DNA of 64,000 bases from Oscillospiraceae bacterium (GTDB taxonomy: Bacteria > Bacillota > Clostridia > Oscillospirales > QAMX01), in the NCBI GenBank assembly GCA_015067825.1, contig SVLQ01000002.1:1-64000 (forward strand). The letters are read 5' to 3'. Below are positions 33,764 through 40,935 of this stretch, piece after piece; the first letter of the stretch is position 1, and the number at the start of each line of letters is the position of its first letter. A program made the position numbers and the translations under genes. Below the pieces are notes generated by a model. It searched no databases. It was given only the letters and a program-made list of their open reading frames with translations, and was not told the origin of the DNA.

Positions 33764-35431
33764 ATGACACAAACGACCAAACTTCTCGCGGACTATCTCA
33801 ACCGCACCGTTTTTTGCGGCGAGCGTGACCCCATGCGCAAAATCCAATTTGCGCTTTCGGCGGGGCTGCCGTGCCTGCTCGCGGATGCGCCGAGCTTTTT
33901 GCCGCCGCTGCCGTCGCTCGATTCGCTTTGCCTCGCCCCGCAGCGGGAGGTCAACGCCTTTTTGCTCGCGGAAATGGCGGAGCTGACCGCTGCACTTTCG
34001 GCGGCGGGGGTGCGCTTTGTTTTCCTGAAAGGGCCGCTGCTCGGGCAGCTGCTCTATGCGCCCGCCTGTCTGCGTCCAACCTCGGATATCGACCTGCTCA
34101 CGGCCTACGAGGATGTTGCAAAAGCGATGGACGTTTTGGGCGCGCTGGGCTACACCTACGACAACGGCTCGCCCTACAGCGGCGCGGGCTACGCCTACGA
34201 CTACAGCAAAGGCGACACGCGCCTGAAAATCATGGGGCGGCACTCGGCCTGTGCGCGGTGCAAAGGCGACCGCGCGAGCACCGTCGAGCTGCACGTTCAG
34301 CCGTTCCGCAGCTACGGCGCGACCACCAACCAAACGCTGCGGACAATCTCCGATGCGGTGTTTGCCCGCGTGCAATGGGTCGAATGCGGCGGGCAAAGGT
34401 ATCCGATATTAAGCCATATTGATAATTTTCTCATGCTCTGCACGCATTTTGCCCGCCATGCGGTTGAAGCGGTGACGAAATTCTGCTCTGCCGGTGCGGC
34501 CAAGCTGTTTCCGCTCGGCGCGCTGCACGATCTCGCGCTGTATCACACTGCCTTCGGCGCGGATTGGACAGCCGATACGCTCGTTAGCGTTGCCGAGGCC
34601 TACGGCTGCGCGGTCGATCTCGCGTTTGCCGCGCGGTATTTGGCGGAGATTTATGCGTTTTCCGTGTTCGGCGAAATCTTCCGCCGCTTGGAAGCGGCCC
34701 TGCCGCGGGATGCCGAATCGGTGAGCTATGTCGAAATTTGTCGAAACTGGGGCGCGAAAGACCTGCTCTGCGAAGATGGCCGCACCTTGCTTTCGCGTTT
34801 GCGTGCGCTGTGCCCGCCACAAAAGGTGTATCCGCTGCAAGAGGGGGTCGCGTTCCCCGTGCCCGACTGCGAGGTCGCGGAAATCGCGGACGATCCCGCC
34901 GACGCGCGCGTCACGCGCCGATTGCTGCGGTATTCGTGGGGTGCGGCGATTGAAAACGAGCGGCTGCGCTTTTGCGTGAAGATCGCCGAGCGCGATTTGT
35001 GGTTTGCGCCGCAGGCGGGGGACGCCGCCAACGTCCATTTTCGCATTCGTTCGACAAAATTCGACTGTTCGCAAAACTGCGGCGGCTGCAACCAAACGTA
35101 CCTTCTCCGCTTTCGCCGCGATCATGCCGGGGTGGCCGCCGATCTGTATGACGGGCGCGATGGGCAGAGCCGCCCGTGCGCGGTCACTTGCCGCGAGGGC
35201 GAGGTTTTGGCGTATTTTGATCTCCCGCTGGCCGATCCCAACCGGGACGCGTGGCGCTTCATCCTTTCCGCCGAGGTCTGCTTTCCTCGGCCGCACGATC
35301 CAACCCGCAATTGCACGTTTGCGCTCCGCTGGATCGACAGCGTGACAATTTCCCACCAAACGTGCCTCTGCTACGGCGAGCTGCGGCGTGGTCAAAGCGC
35401 AGCAACCGACGATCGGCTGACCCACGCGTAG
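33764..35431 (+). CDS. Nucleotidyltransferase-like protein (NTP_transf_5 type)
   Basis: 555 residues from ATG 33764, seven bases after AGAGG. Residues about 60-300 match the uncharacterised NTP_transf_5 family: VRFVFLKGPLLGQLLY then RPTSDIDLLTAYED, with Asp108-Ile-Asp110 as likely metal ligands. Residues about 390-540 form a beta-rich extra domain containing Cys435-x3-Cys439-x2-Cys442, unusual for the family. Proteins of this family occur with HPr-kinase-like proteins in some lasso-peptide tailoring clusters. Here it follows the short peptide gene. Its 3' end overlaps the convergent Spo0A-C-like gene by 40 bases. Confidence 0.8.
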   Translation: MTQTTKLLADYLNRTVFCGERDPMRKIQFALSAGLPCLLADAPSFLPPLPSLDSLCLAPQREVNAFLLAEMAELTAALSAAGVRFVFLKGPLLGQLLYAPACLRPTSDIDLLTAYEDVAKAMDVLGALGYTYDNGSPYSGAGYAYDYSKGDTRLKIMGRHSACARCKGDRASTVELHVQPFRSYGATTNQTLRTISDAVFARVQWVECGGQRYPILSHIDNFLMLCTHFARHAVEAVTKFCSAGAAKLFPLGALHDLALYHTAFGADWTADTLVSVAEAYGCAVDLAFAARYLAEIYAFSVFGEIFRRLEAALPRDAESVSYVEICRNWGAKDLLCEDGRTLLSRLRALCPPQKVYPLQEGVAFPVPDCEVAEIADDPADARVTRRLLRYSWGAAIENERLRFCVKIAERDLWFAPQAGDAANVHFRIRSTKFDCSQNCGGCNQTYLLRFRRDHAGVAADLYDGRDGQSRPCAVTCREGEVLAYFDLPLADPNRDAWRFILSAEVCFPRPHDPTRNCTFALRWIDSVTISHQTCLCYGELRRGQSAATDDRLTHA

Positions 35432-35787
35432 TAGCCGCAACCGTATTGCCAAAAGAACGACAGACAGATCAGCACCTCGCGGTAGCCGCTGATGCTTGTC
35501 AGCGGTGCGCCGAGGTAGTGCTCGACCGCGCCGCGCAGCTGCAGCGTTTCCCAGCAAAGCTTCGACAATCGTTCGACACATTTCGACACAGCGCCGGTGC
35601 TTTTGCCGAGCCTGCGCGCGACGGGCGGGTAGACGTCTTTGGTCACGAGCAAATCGTCGGTGCCCACGCTGTGCGCCTGTAAAAATTCCGCGGTCACTTC
35701 AATAGCCGCCGCCAGCGGCCGGATATCGCACCGTGCCGGGCCGAGGATCGACCGCACGAAGAGTTCTGCTTTCGTCATGGGAATCAT
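35392..35787 (-). CDS. Orphan Spo0A C-terminal-like DNA-binding protein
   Basis: 131 residues. TKDVYPPVARRLGKSTGAVS followed by KCVERLSKLCWE resembles the recognition region of the Spo0A DNA-binding domain (Spo0A_C), but there is no receiver domain. An ATG at 35778 is an alternative start; the ribosome site is weak for both. If real it could bind 0A-box-like sites without phosphorylation control. It is convergent with the nucleotidyltransferase-like gene. Confidence 0.6.
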   Translation of the reverse strand: MIPMTKAELFVRSILGPARCDIRPLAAAIEVTAEFLQAHSVGTDDLLVTKDVYPPVARRLGKSTGAVSKCVERLSKLCWETLQLRGAVEHYLGAPLTSISGYREVLICLSFFWQYGCGYYAWVSRSSVAAL

Positions 35788-35915
35788 CTTCTTTCTTCGG
35801 TTTCGTTACGGTAATGATACCAGATTTGCCCGGATTTTCCCATGAGACACACGCCATAAACCGACAAATTATTTTTCCGTTCGACAAGGTAGGGCGTTTT
35901 GAAATGAAAAAATAG

Positions 35916-35944
35916 TTGACAAACTATCGCTGTGACGATATAAT
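35916..35944 (+). promoter_or_regulatory. Consensus promoter of the toxin/antitoxin module
   Basis: TTGACA (35916-35921), 17-base spacer, TATAAT (35939-35944). Both operators below overlap or flank it. Confidence 0.9.
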
Positions 35945-35971
35945 ATATACAGAACTATCGTTGTAACGATA
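35925..35971. promoter_or_regulatory. Twin palindromic operators TATCGnT-GT-nACGATA
   Basis: TATCGCTGTGACGATA (35925-35940) lies in the promoter spacer and touches the -10; TATCGTTGTAACGATA (35956-35971) lies just after the expected transcription start. They are 31 bases apart, about three helical turns. Likely autorepression sites for the antitoxin. Confidence 0.8.
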
Positions 35972-35988
35972 CAGAAAGGCGCGATTCT

Positions 35989-36687
35989 ATGTCCGACAAG
36001 CTGACCGTGTACCACGGATCTCCGAAAATCATTGAACAGCCGCTGTTTGGCGCCGGGAACCCTCACAACGACTATGGTCTGGGGTTTTACTGCACGGAGA
36101 GCGTTGAGCTCGCCAAAGAGTGGGCGTGTTCGACCGAAACCGACGGCTATGCCAATCGCTATACGCTGGATCTCACCGACCTTTCCGTGTTTTCGCTCAC
36201 CGACGGCAAGCACCACATTTTGAATTGGTTGTTTGTTTTGCTCGAAAACCGCAGGTTTCGCGTGGGCGGAGATGTTGCGCGACAGGCGAAGTTGTATATC
36301 GCGGAAAATTTTGCGATAGACTATCGGTGCTACGACGTGATCAAAGGGTATCGCGCCGACGATTCCTATTTTGCGTTTGCGAATGCGTTTTTGAATAACA
36401 CGATCTCGGTTTCCCAATTGGAACGGGCGATGGTTCTGGGCAAGCTCGGCGAGCAGATCGTTGCGATCTCGGAAAAGGCGTTTGGCGCGCTCACTTTTGT
36501 CGAGGCGGTGCCCGCGCCCAAGGAAATCTATCTCCCCAAAAAGCTTGCGCGCGATACTGCGGCGCGTGCGGAATTCCAAGCGGAAAAAGGCCGCGGTTCT
36601 GTGCTTTCGGAGAAGTACGTTTTGGATATCATGAGAGAAGGGTGGAAAAACGATGACGCACGCCTACAGCGAGTTGTACTTGGATGA
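35989..36687 (+). CDS. DUF3990-type protein, probable ADP-ribosyltransferase-like toxin
   Basis: 232 residues. The N terminus KLTVYHGSPKIIEQP, then NDYGLGFYCTESVELAKEWA and YTLDLTDLSV, is the pattern of DUF3990, a family with an ADP-ribosyltransferase-like fold. The rest is helical, with FEDIAKD-like features absent. It is followed by and overlaps (35 bases) a helix-turn-helix gene under a double operator, which is the layout of a type II toxin/antitoxin pair. Toxicity is inferred. Confidence 0.8.
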   Translation: MSDKLTVYHGSPKIIEQPLFGAGNPHNDYGLGFYCTESVELAKEWACSTETDGYANRYTLDLTDLSVFSLTDGKHHILNWLFVLLENRRFRVGGDVARQAKLYIAENFAIDYRCYDVIKGYRADDSYFAFANAFLNNTISVSQLERAMVLGKLGEQIVAISEKAFGALTFVEAVPAPKEIYLPKKLARDTAARAEFQAEKGRGSVLSEKYVLDIMREGWKNDDARLQRVVLG

Positions 36688-37291
36688 TGCGATGGCAAAT
36701 CTCGGCGATATGGTCGAGTATGCCGTATGCGATCTCGGCTTTGCGCCCGATCTTTTTTGGGGCTGGTTCCTCTCGTCGGGCATTGCCTCGAAGTTTGAAA
36801 AAGGAAACCCCAAATACGTCGCGGGAATGTCCGGTTTTGAATTAGCCGAGGCCGTGCTCGCGGAAACCAATGTCCGCTGCGAAAAAAAAGAACCCGGCAC
36901 TTCGCTTAGAGGAAAGGAATACTGGGCGGGCTGGATTTTGGCGTATTATCAGTGGGAAACGAATCAGCGGTTTGAGGATATCGCCAAAGACGGTTTGCCG
37001 TTGTCGGCGGTGCTCTCTCTGTATCTTCTCCACGAAGCCGACGAGAGCAAGTTTGTGGAGGCGGCAAACGAAATCCTCGCCCGCAATCGGGCGGCGCGGC
37101 CGTCTCGACTGCGCGAAATCCGCAAGGCGCGCGGCTTCACACAGCAGCAGTTGAGCGATGCGTCCGGGGTTGCGCTGCGCATGGTGCAGCTGTACGAACA
37201 AAAACAGAACGACATCCGCAAAGCGCAGGCGGGTGTTGTCATGCGTTTGGCGAAAGCGCTCGGCTGCGAAGTCGAGGATTTGATGGGATAA
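36653..37291 (+). CDS. XRE-domain antitoxin/regulator
   Basis: 212 residues. Residues 1-140 are a helical domain (YSELYLDDAMANLGDMVEYA, FWGWFLSSGIASKFEKG), probably the toxin-binding part. Residues about 150-212 are a Cro/CI helix-turn-helix (LREIRKARGFTQQQLSDASG, then ALRMVQLYEQKQNDIRK). The start overlaps the toxin gene by 35 bases with AGAGAAGGGTGG upstream. It probably neutralises the toxin and represses the operon through the twin palindromes. Confidence 0.8.
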   Translation: MTHAYSELYLDDAMANLGDMVEYAVCDLGFAPDLFWGWFLSSGIASKFEKGNPKYVAGMSGFELAEAVLAETNVRCEKKEPGTSLRGKEYWAGWILAYYQWETNQRFEDIAKDGLPLSAVLSLYLLHEADESKFVEAANEILARNRAARPSRLREIRKARGFTQQQLSDASGVALRMVQLYEQKQNDIRKAQAGVVMRLAKALGCEVEDLMG

Positions 37292-37293
37292 AA

Positions 37294-37336
37294 AACAGGG
37301 CTGTTGCAATCAATTTGCAACAGCCCTGTGGCTTTT
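37294..37336. terminator. Bidirectional terminator
   Basis: ACAGGGCTGTTGCAA with TTGCAACAGCCCTGT and flanking A and T runs, between the antitoxin and radical SAM genes. Confidence 0.92.
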
Positions 37337-38352
37337 TACCGGCTGATATTTCCCAAAACATTGGATTCGATAAACATCGCTTTGCGGAAGCTGCAGCTGC
37401 CGTCGTCGGCGAGCGGGTCGCCGTGCAGCAAAACTGCCGCCGCCATGCATCCCTTGCCGCACGCGGCAGAAAGCATACAGCGTTCGCAATGGTAGTCTTG
37501 CGTTAGGCGTTCGCGCGCGATGGCGGCGATGCGGGCCATGCCGGTTTCAAATGCGTCTGCGTCGAATGCCAGCGCATTGCCGACGGAGTAGGCGCGGTCG
37601 TAGAGGCTTTGGCAGGGCTGAATGGAGCCGTCGGTGCGGATGCAGAGCGAGAGCTCGTTTAGCGTGCCGGAGAAGGGACAGCGCATCGTGCAACGCGGGA
37701 AGAACGCGTTGCCGCCGCGCTCGCGGTTCAGGCGGTCGACCAGCTTGACCGCCTTGATCTCCTGCAAGTCGGTCAGGCACTTTTGCTCCCAATCGGTTTC
37801 GCCGTTGCCGCTGCGGTAGATAAAGGCAAATTCCGGGCGAAAGCCGAGGGACTGTGCAAGGTTGTAAAACGGTTCGATATCGCCGTAGTTTTTCTGCGAG
37901 ACCACCATCTTTAAGCGCTTTTCTATTGGGAACTCGCGCAGCTCTTCGGCGTAGGCGAGCGCTTTGGCGAAGTTATTTGCACCGCGCGTTTCCGCGTTGA
38001 CCGCTTCGGTCGAGCCGTCCAGACTGATCTGCACGATGGCGTTTTCTCTTTGCCGCAAAAATGCGGTCAGCGCCGCGCTGTGGGTCGTGCCGTTGGTGAC
38101 GACGCCGACCGTCAGCGTGGGGTGACGATCTAAAACCGCGAGAATTCCGGCAAAGTCGCTGTGCAGCGTCGGTTCGCCTCCCGAAAGGAGCACGCGCTCC
38201 AAGCCGTAGGGCAGAAAATCCGCGATCATTTGCTCGAGCGCGGTCGCAGAGATTTCCTCGCGTTCGCAGTTCAGCCCGGAGCGGTTGTAGCAGGTCGCGC
38301 AGTTTAGATTACAGAGATTTGTGATCTCAACGTACAGCGTTTTGACGATCAT
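37336..38352 (-). CDS. Radical SAM/SPASM protein
   Basis: 338 residues. The cluster motif is EITNLCNLNCATCYN (Cys14, Cys18, Cys21), followed by LLSGGEPTLHSDF and VVTNGTTHS as in SAM-binding radical enzymes. A Cys-rich C-terminal SPASM region carries CTMRCPFSG, IQPCQSLYD, YHCERCMLSAACGKGC and DGSC, enough to bind auxiliary iron-sulfur clusters. Enzymes of this type modify peptides. The start overlaps the stop of the peptidase/PqqD gene as ATGA, so the two are coupled. Third gene of the minus-strand operon; the substrate is proposed to be the peptide at 33586-33696. Confidence 0.92.
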   Translation of the reverse strand: MIVKTLYVEITNLCNLNCATCYNRSGLNCEREEISATALEQMIADFLPYGLERVLLSGGEPTLHSDFAGILAVLDRHPTLTVGVVTNGTTHSAALTAFLRQRENAIVQISLDGSTEAVNAETRGANNFAKALAYAEELREFPIEKRLKMVVSQKNYGDIEPFYNLAQSLGFRPEFAFIYRSGNGETDWEQKCLTDLQEIKAVKLVDRLNRERGGNAFFPRCTMRCPFSGTLNELSLCIRTDGSIQPCQSLYDRAYSVGNALAFDADAFETGMARIAAIARERLTQDYHCERCMLSAACGKGCMAAAVLLHGDPLADDGSCSFRKAMFIESNVLGNISR

Positions 38353-39065
38353 ACCGCCAAAACCACGCCTTTTTCCACGGTTTCACCGAGAAATTCCACC
38401 ACGTCTGCGCGGATATCGTCGGGCGTGGCCGAATAAATGGCACAGAGCTTTGCGAGCAGCTCGTCCAGCGCCGTGGGTTCGGCAAGGCAATTTAAGATAT
38501 CAATGCCGACTTCGTCGAAAAAGTGGGTATCGCCGCTTTCGGGATCAAACACCGCGAGCGAGGCTTCGTCGGTCTGGATGTAGTCCATTTTGCTGTTTTT
38601 CTGATATTTCATCGTCGGATCCTCCTTTTGTAGTACCAATGCGCTGTAGGCGCGGTAAATCGGGGTCGGCTTTGTTTTGGCAATGCTGTAATCGTGGGCA
38701 CGGAACGCCGCGTTGACTCGGTGCGAAAGCACGATCTTCCACGCCGGCCAAGCTTCCAACGAGCGGCCGCTGACGGATATGACCTTGCCCAAAATTTGCG
38801 CGGCAGGGATCGATTCGGTGCGGAAGGCGTTGTCGCCCTTGCAGAGATAGTACTCGCCGGTTTCCAGCAAGCGGTGCACCAATAGGTTTCCGTGGTCGGT
38901 AAAGACTAAAATATCACCGACGGCGTAAGAGTCGCTTTTTGCTATGGTAATGCGGTCGCCTTCGAAAAACGTGGGTTCCATGCTGTAACCGGTCACGGTG
39001 ATTTCGGTCTGCCCTTGGCGGCCAAGCATGGCCGAAAGCAGTGCGGCCTGTAATTGCTTATCCAT
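38349..39065 (-). CDS. Fusion of S24/S26 signal-peptidase domain and PqqD-like domain
   Basis: 238 residues. Residues 1-150 are a signal-peptidase-like domain with TVTGYSMEPTFFEGDRI (Ser28), ILVFTDHGNLLVHRLLE (His64) and YLCKGDNAFR; the Ser/His set is like SipW or archaeal types. Residues 152-238 are a PqqD-like peptide-recognition domain (QTDEASLAVFDPESGD, VGIDILNCLAEPTALDELL). The two are usually separate proteins. ATG 39065 overlaps the end of the kinase-like gene by eight bases. A strong internal start at 38612 could also give free PqqD. Confidence 0.85.
   Translation of the reverse strand: MDKQLQAALLSAMLGRQGQTEITVTGYSMEPTFFEGDRITIAKSDSYAVGDILVFTDHGNLLVHRLLETGEYYLCKGDNAFRTESIPAAQILGKVISVSGRSLEAWPAWKIVLSHRVNAAFRAHDYSIAKTKPTPIYRAYSALVLQKEDPTMKYQKNSKMDYIQTDEASLAVFDPESGDTHFFDEVGIDILNCLAEPTALDELLAKLCAIYSATPDDIRADVVEFLGETVEKGVVLAV
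38612..38626 (-). promoter_or_regulatory. Internal ribosome binding site and ATG for the PqqD part
   Basis: AGGAGG (38621-38626) lies eight bases before an in-frame ATG (38612-38610) at codon 152, exactly at the boundary of the two domains. It would make an 87-residue PqqD-like protein. Confidence 0.65.
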
Positions 39066-39825
39066 GGCGGATAACCTCGGCGACAAAGGCCATATCGCTG
39101 TAAACAAGCTGGCGGCAATTCGTTTTGGTGAGCCGCGAGAGCAACTGCAGATACTCTGCCGTGACCGGATAGGTCGTGATCGGCGATTTCATCAGCTCGA
39201 TCATCTGCGCGTTTGCGGGCAGTTCGACGACCTTGTTTTCCGATTCCGTCCGCCGGATGAAGAAAATCGCACCGAGCGGCAGCGGTTCGGTCGCGCAGTT
39301 TTGTGGCGTGTAGAGATAGCGGTCGGCGACTTGTGTATAGTGCTTGGGTTGAGCGCCGTAGCGGGTCAGCACATCCATGCCGCCGTGGCGGAGGTGGATC
39401 GGCGTCGGGAACGGTGTGACGGAAAAATCGGTGCGGTTGAGCAGGATACAGTCGTCGGTGATGTAGTCAAAACCGTTGGCCGCGAGGTAAGCCGCAAGTG
39501 TTGTTTTGCCGCTGGTGGTCGAGGCGAGGAAGAGATATGCCTTTTTCTGCCATGCGACCGCCGCACCGTGGAAGGCGAGCACTGTGTCGTCGTAAGAGTT
39601 CCGCTCGAAGATCAGCTGATCGAGCCGGGCGAGAAATTCGTCGGCCGATTCGGCAGCAGCGAGCAGCGGATCTTCGGTGCAGTCCTCGCAGTTTTTTGGC
39701 GGGCGCTCGTTCACTTCGGAGACGTAGCGTTGGAATTTCAGTGTCAGCGCATCGATCATTGCCGGGCAATCCGTGCGCACGAGAAATGTTTTTTGCAGCG
39801 GAGCACAAATTTGGAAATAGCGCAA
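39058..39825 (-). CDS. HPr-kinase-like protein
   Basis: 255 residues from TTG 39825, eight bases after AGAGG; the frame is open further upstream but has no ribosome site. LAFHGAAVAWQKKAYLFLAS leads to a Walker A of form STTSGKTTL (102-110), then NGFDYITDDC (Asp pair near 124) and FPTPIHLRHG. This is the pattern of HprK-related kinases that accompany PqqD-type proteins and of kinases that phosphorylate lasso peptides. The Gly-rich part of Walker A is poorer than in true HprK. First gene of the operon with peptidase/PqqD and radical SAM genes. Confidence 0.82.
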   Translation of the reverse strand: MRYFQICAPLQKTFLVRTDCPAMIDALTLKFQRYVSEVNERPPKNCEDCTEDPLLAAAESADEFLARLDQLIFERNSYDDTVLAFHGAAVAWQKKAYLFLASTTSGKTTLAAYLAANGFDYITDDCILLNRTDFSVTPFPTPIHLRHGGMDVLTRYGAQPKHYTQVADRYLYTPQNCATEPLPLGAIFFIRRTESENKVVELPANAQMIELMKSPITTYPVTAEYLQLLSRLTKTNCRQLVYSDMAFVAEVIRHG

Positions 39826-39853
39826 AGTACACACCTCTGCTTTCGTTGACCTA

Positions 39854-39882
39854 ATTATACTATAGATATTTGCCGAAATCAA
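39854..39882 (-). promoter_or_regulatory. Promoter of the kinase/peptidase-PqqD/radical SAM operon
   Basis: Minus strand TTGATT (39877-39882), 17-base spacer, TATAAT (39854-39859). Confidence 0.75.
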
Positions 39883-40004
39883 TATGGAATAAAAGAAAAA
39901 TAGGGGCGTTTTACAAAATAACTGAAAAAGATATTTTGGGTTAATCTTTGAAGTGGTGTTTTTTGCTTGATACCTTGCAGGATTGCCATTCGTTATGTAA
40001 AATG

Positions 40005-40053
40005 CCATACTTTTGCCAACCGTGGCCCGCGCGATTTTGCTTTTTTAGGCTGA
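40005..40053 (+). pseudogene. Remnant of a GH127 3' end
   Basis: In frame it reads HTFANRGPRDFAFLG then TGA. The intact gene ends HTFANRGP, twelve more residues, RDFAFLG. So this is a GH127 end with a clean 36-base in-frame deletion and no upstream gene. Confidence 0.85.
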
Positions 40054-40126
40054 TCCTGATATCCCAAAAGAACCCGGCGGAAACCTTGGTTTCCGCCGGG
40101 TTCTTTTGGAAGAGACAGGCAATGCC
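40005..40126. repeat. Direct repeat, copy B
   Basis: Second copy of 31815-31971, including the terminator hairpin (40066-40107). It closes the 8-kb accessory segment on the sigma-K side. The rest of the gap 39,883-40,179 is AT-rich and shows no gene. Confidence 0.88.
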
Positions 40127-40179
40127 TGCGCGGTCGCTTCATAGAATGAAAAAGAGAATATGAAAAGCGAGGAAATCCT

Positions 40180-40881
40180 ATGCTCGGTCTGATCGTCCAT
40201 GCGCTGTCAAAACTGCTCTTTCTGTCGTTGCGGCTGGAGAACCAAAGCTCGTTTCCGCGGCCGCTCAGCGCCGAAGAGGAGCGGGTCTGTCTGGAGAAAA
40301 GTGCCGCCGGCGATTTGGGTGCGCGCAACAAGCTGATCGAACACAATCTGCGCCTGGTCGCCCACATCATCAAAAAATACTACGCAGTCGCCGGCGATCA
40401 GGACGATCTGATCTCCATCGGTGTGATCGGCCTGATCAAAGCGATCAAAACCTTCGATATCAGCAAAAACACGCGCCTTGCGACCTATGCCGCGCGGTGT
40501 GTGGAAAACGAGATCTTCATGCACTTCCGTACGCTTCGCCACCAGAACGGCGAAGTCTCGCTCTCCGAGCCGATCGACACCGACAGCGAGGGCAATGCGC
40601 TGGAACTGATGGATATTTTGGGCTCGGAGGAGGATATGTTCGAAGATCTGCTTAAAAGCGACCGCGCGAACGCCTTACGGGAGGCGGTTGCGACCGTGCT
40701 CGACCCGCGCGAACGCGAGATCATCCGCTTGCGCTACGGTCTCGGCGGCACCCGCCCGCTGACCCAACGCGAAACCGCCGCGAGGCTGGCGATCTCCCGG
40801 AGCTATGTTTCGCGGATTGAAAAGGGCGCGATCAGCCGCCTGCGGGAAGCGATGCGCGGGCGGGTGGAGGAAATGCCGTAA
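40180..40881 (+). CDS. sigK: Sporulation sigma factor SigK (pro-form)
   Basis: 233 residues. A hydrophobic pro-sequence (about 1-22, MLGLIVHALSKLLFLSLRL) leads to FPRPLSAEEERV, the typical processing region of pro-sigma-K. Region 2 has NLRLVAHIIKKYYAVAGDQD and ISIGVIGLIKAIKTFD; region 4 has REREIIRLRYGLGG and a helix-turn-helix with ETAARLAISRSYVSRIEKGA. It drives late mother-cell gene expression. The gene is whole, with no skin-type interruption. GCGAGGAAA precedes the ATG. CATAGAATG at 40140-40148 is a loose match to a sporulation -10. Confidence 0.94.
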   Translation: MLGLIVHALSKLLFLSLRLENQSSFPRPLSAEEERVCLEKSAAGDLGARNKLIEHNLRLVAHIIKKYYAVAGDQDDLISIGVIGLIKAIKTFDISKNTRLATYAARCVENEIFMHFRTLRHQNGEVSLSEPIDTDSEGNALELMDILGSEEDMFEDLLKSDRANALREAVATVLDPREREIIRLRYGLGGTRPLTQRETAARLAISRSYVSRIEKGAISRLREAMRGRVEEMP

Positions 40882-40916
40882 AAAAGCAAAGCCAAACTGC
40901 GCAGTTTGGCTTTGCT
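40881..40916 (-). terminator. Terminator of the GNAT gene (perhaps shared with sigK)
   Basis: AGCAAAGCCAAACTGC with GCAGTTTGGCTTTGCT; the T-run is on the minus strand. Confidence 0.8.
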
Positions 40917-40935
40917 GAGTGTGGATAGATTTTTG

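Noticed and set aside
32528..39825. Classical lasso-peptide cluster
   Set aside because: Kinase and nucleotidyltransferase resemble lasso tailoring enzymes, but no asparagine-synthetase-like cyclase, B2 protease or ABC exporter is present, and there is a radical SAM/SPASM enzyme instead.
31815..40126. Integrated phage or IS element
   Set aside because: No integrase, transposase, portal, capsid or terminal inverted repeats could be seen in the segment.
40140..40148. Sporulation-type -10 (CATAGAATG) before sigK
   Set aside because: Only a loose match and no convincing -35; mentioned under sigK but not listed as a promoter.
40180..40881. sigK interrupted by a skin-like element
   Set aside because: The gene is continuous from pro-sequence to region 4. 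The accessory segment lies outside it.
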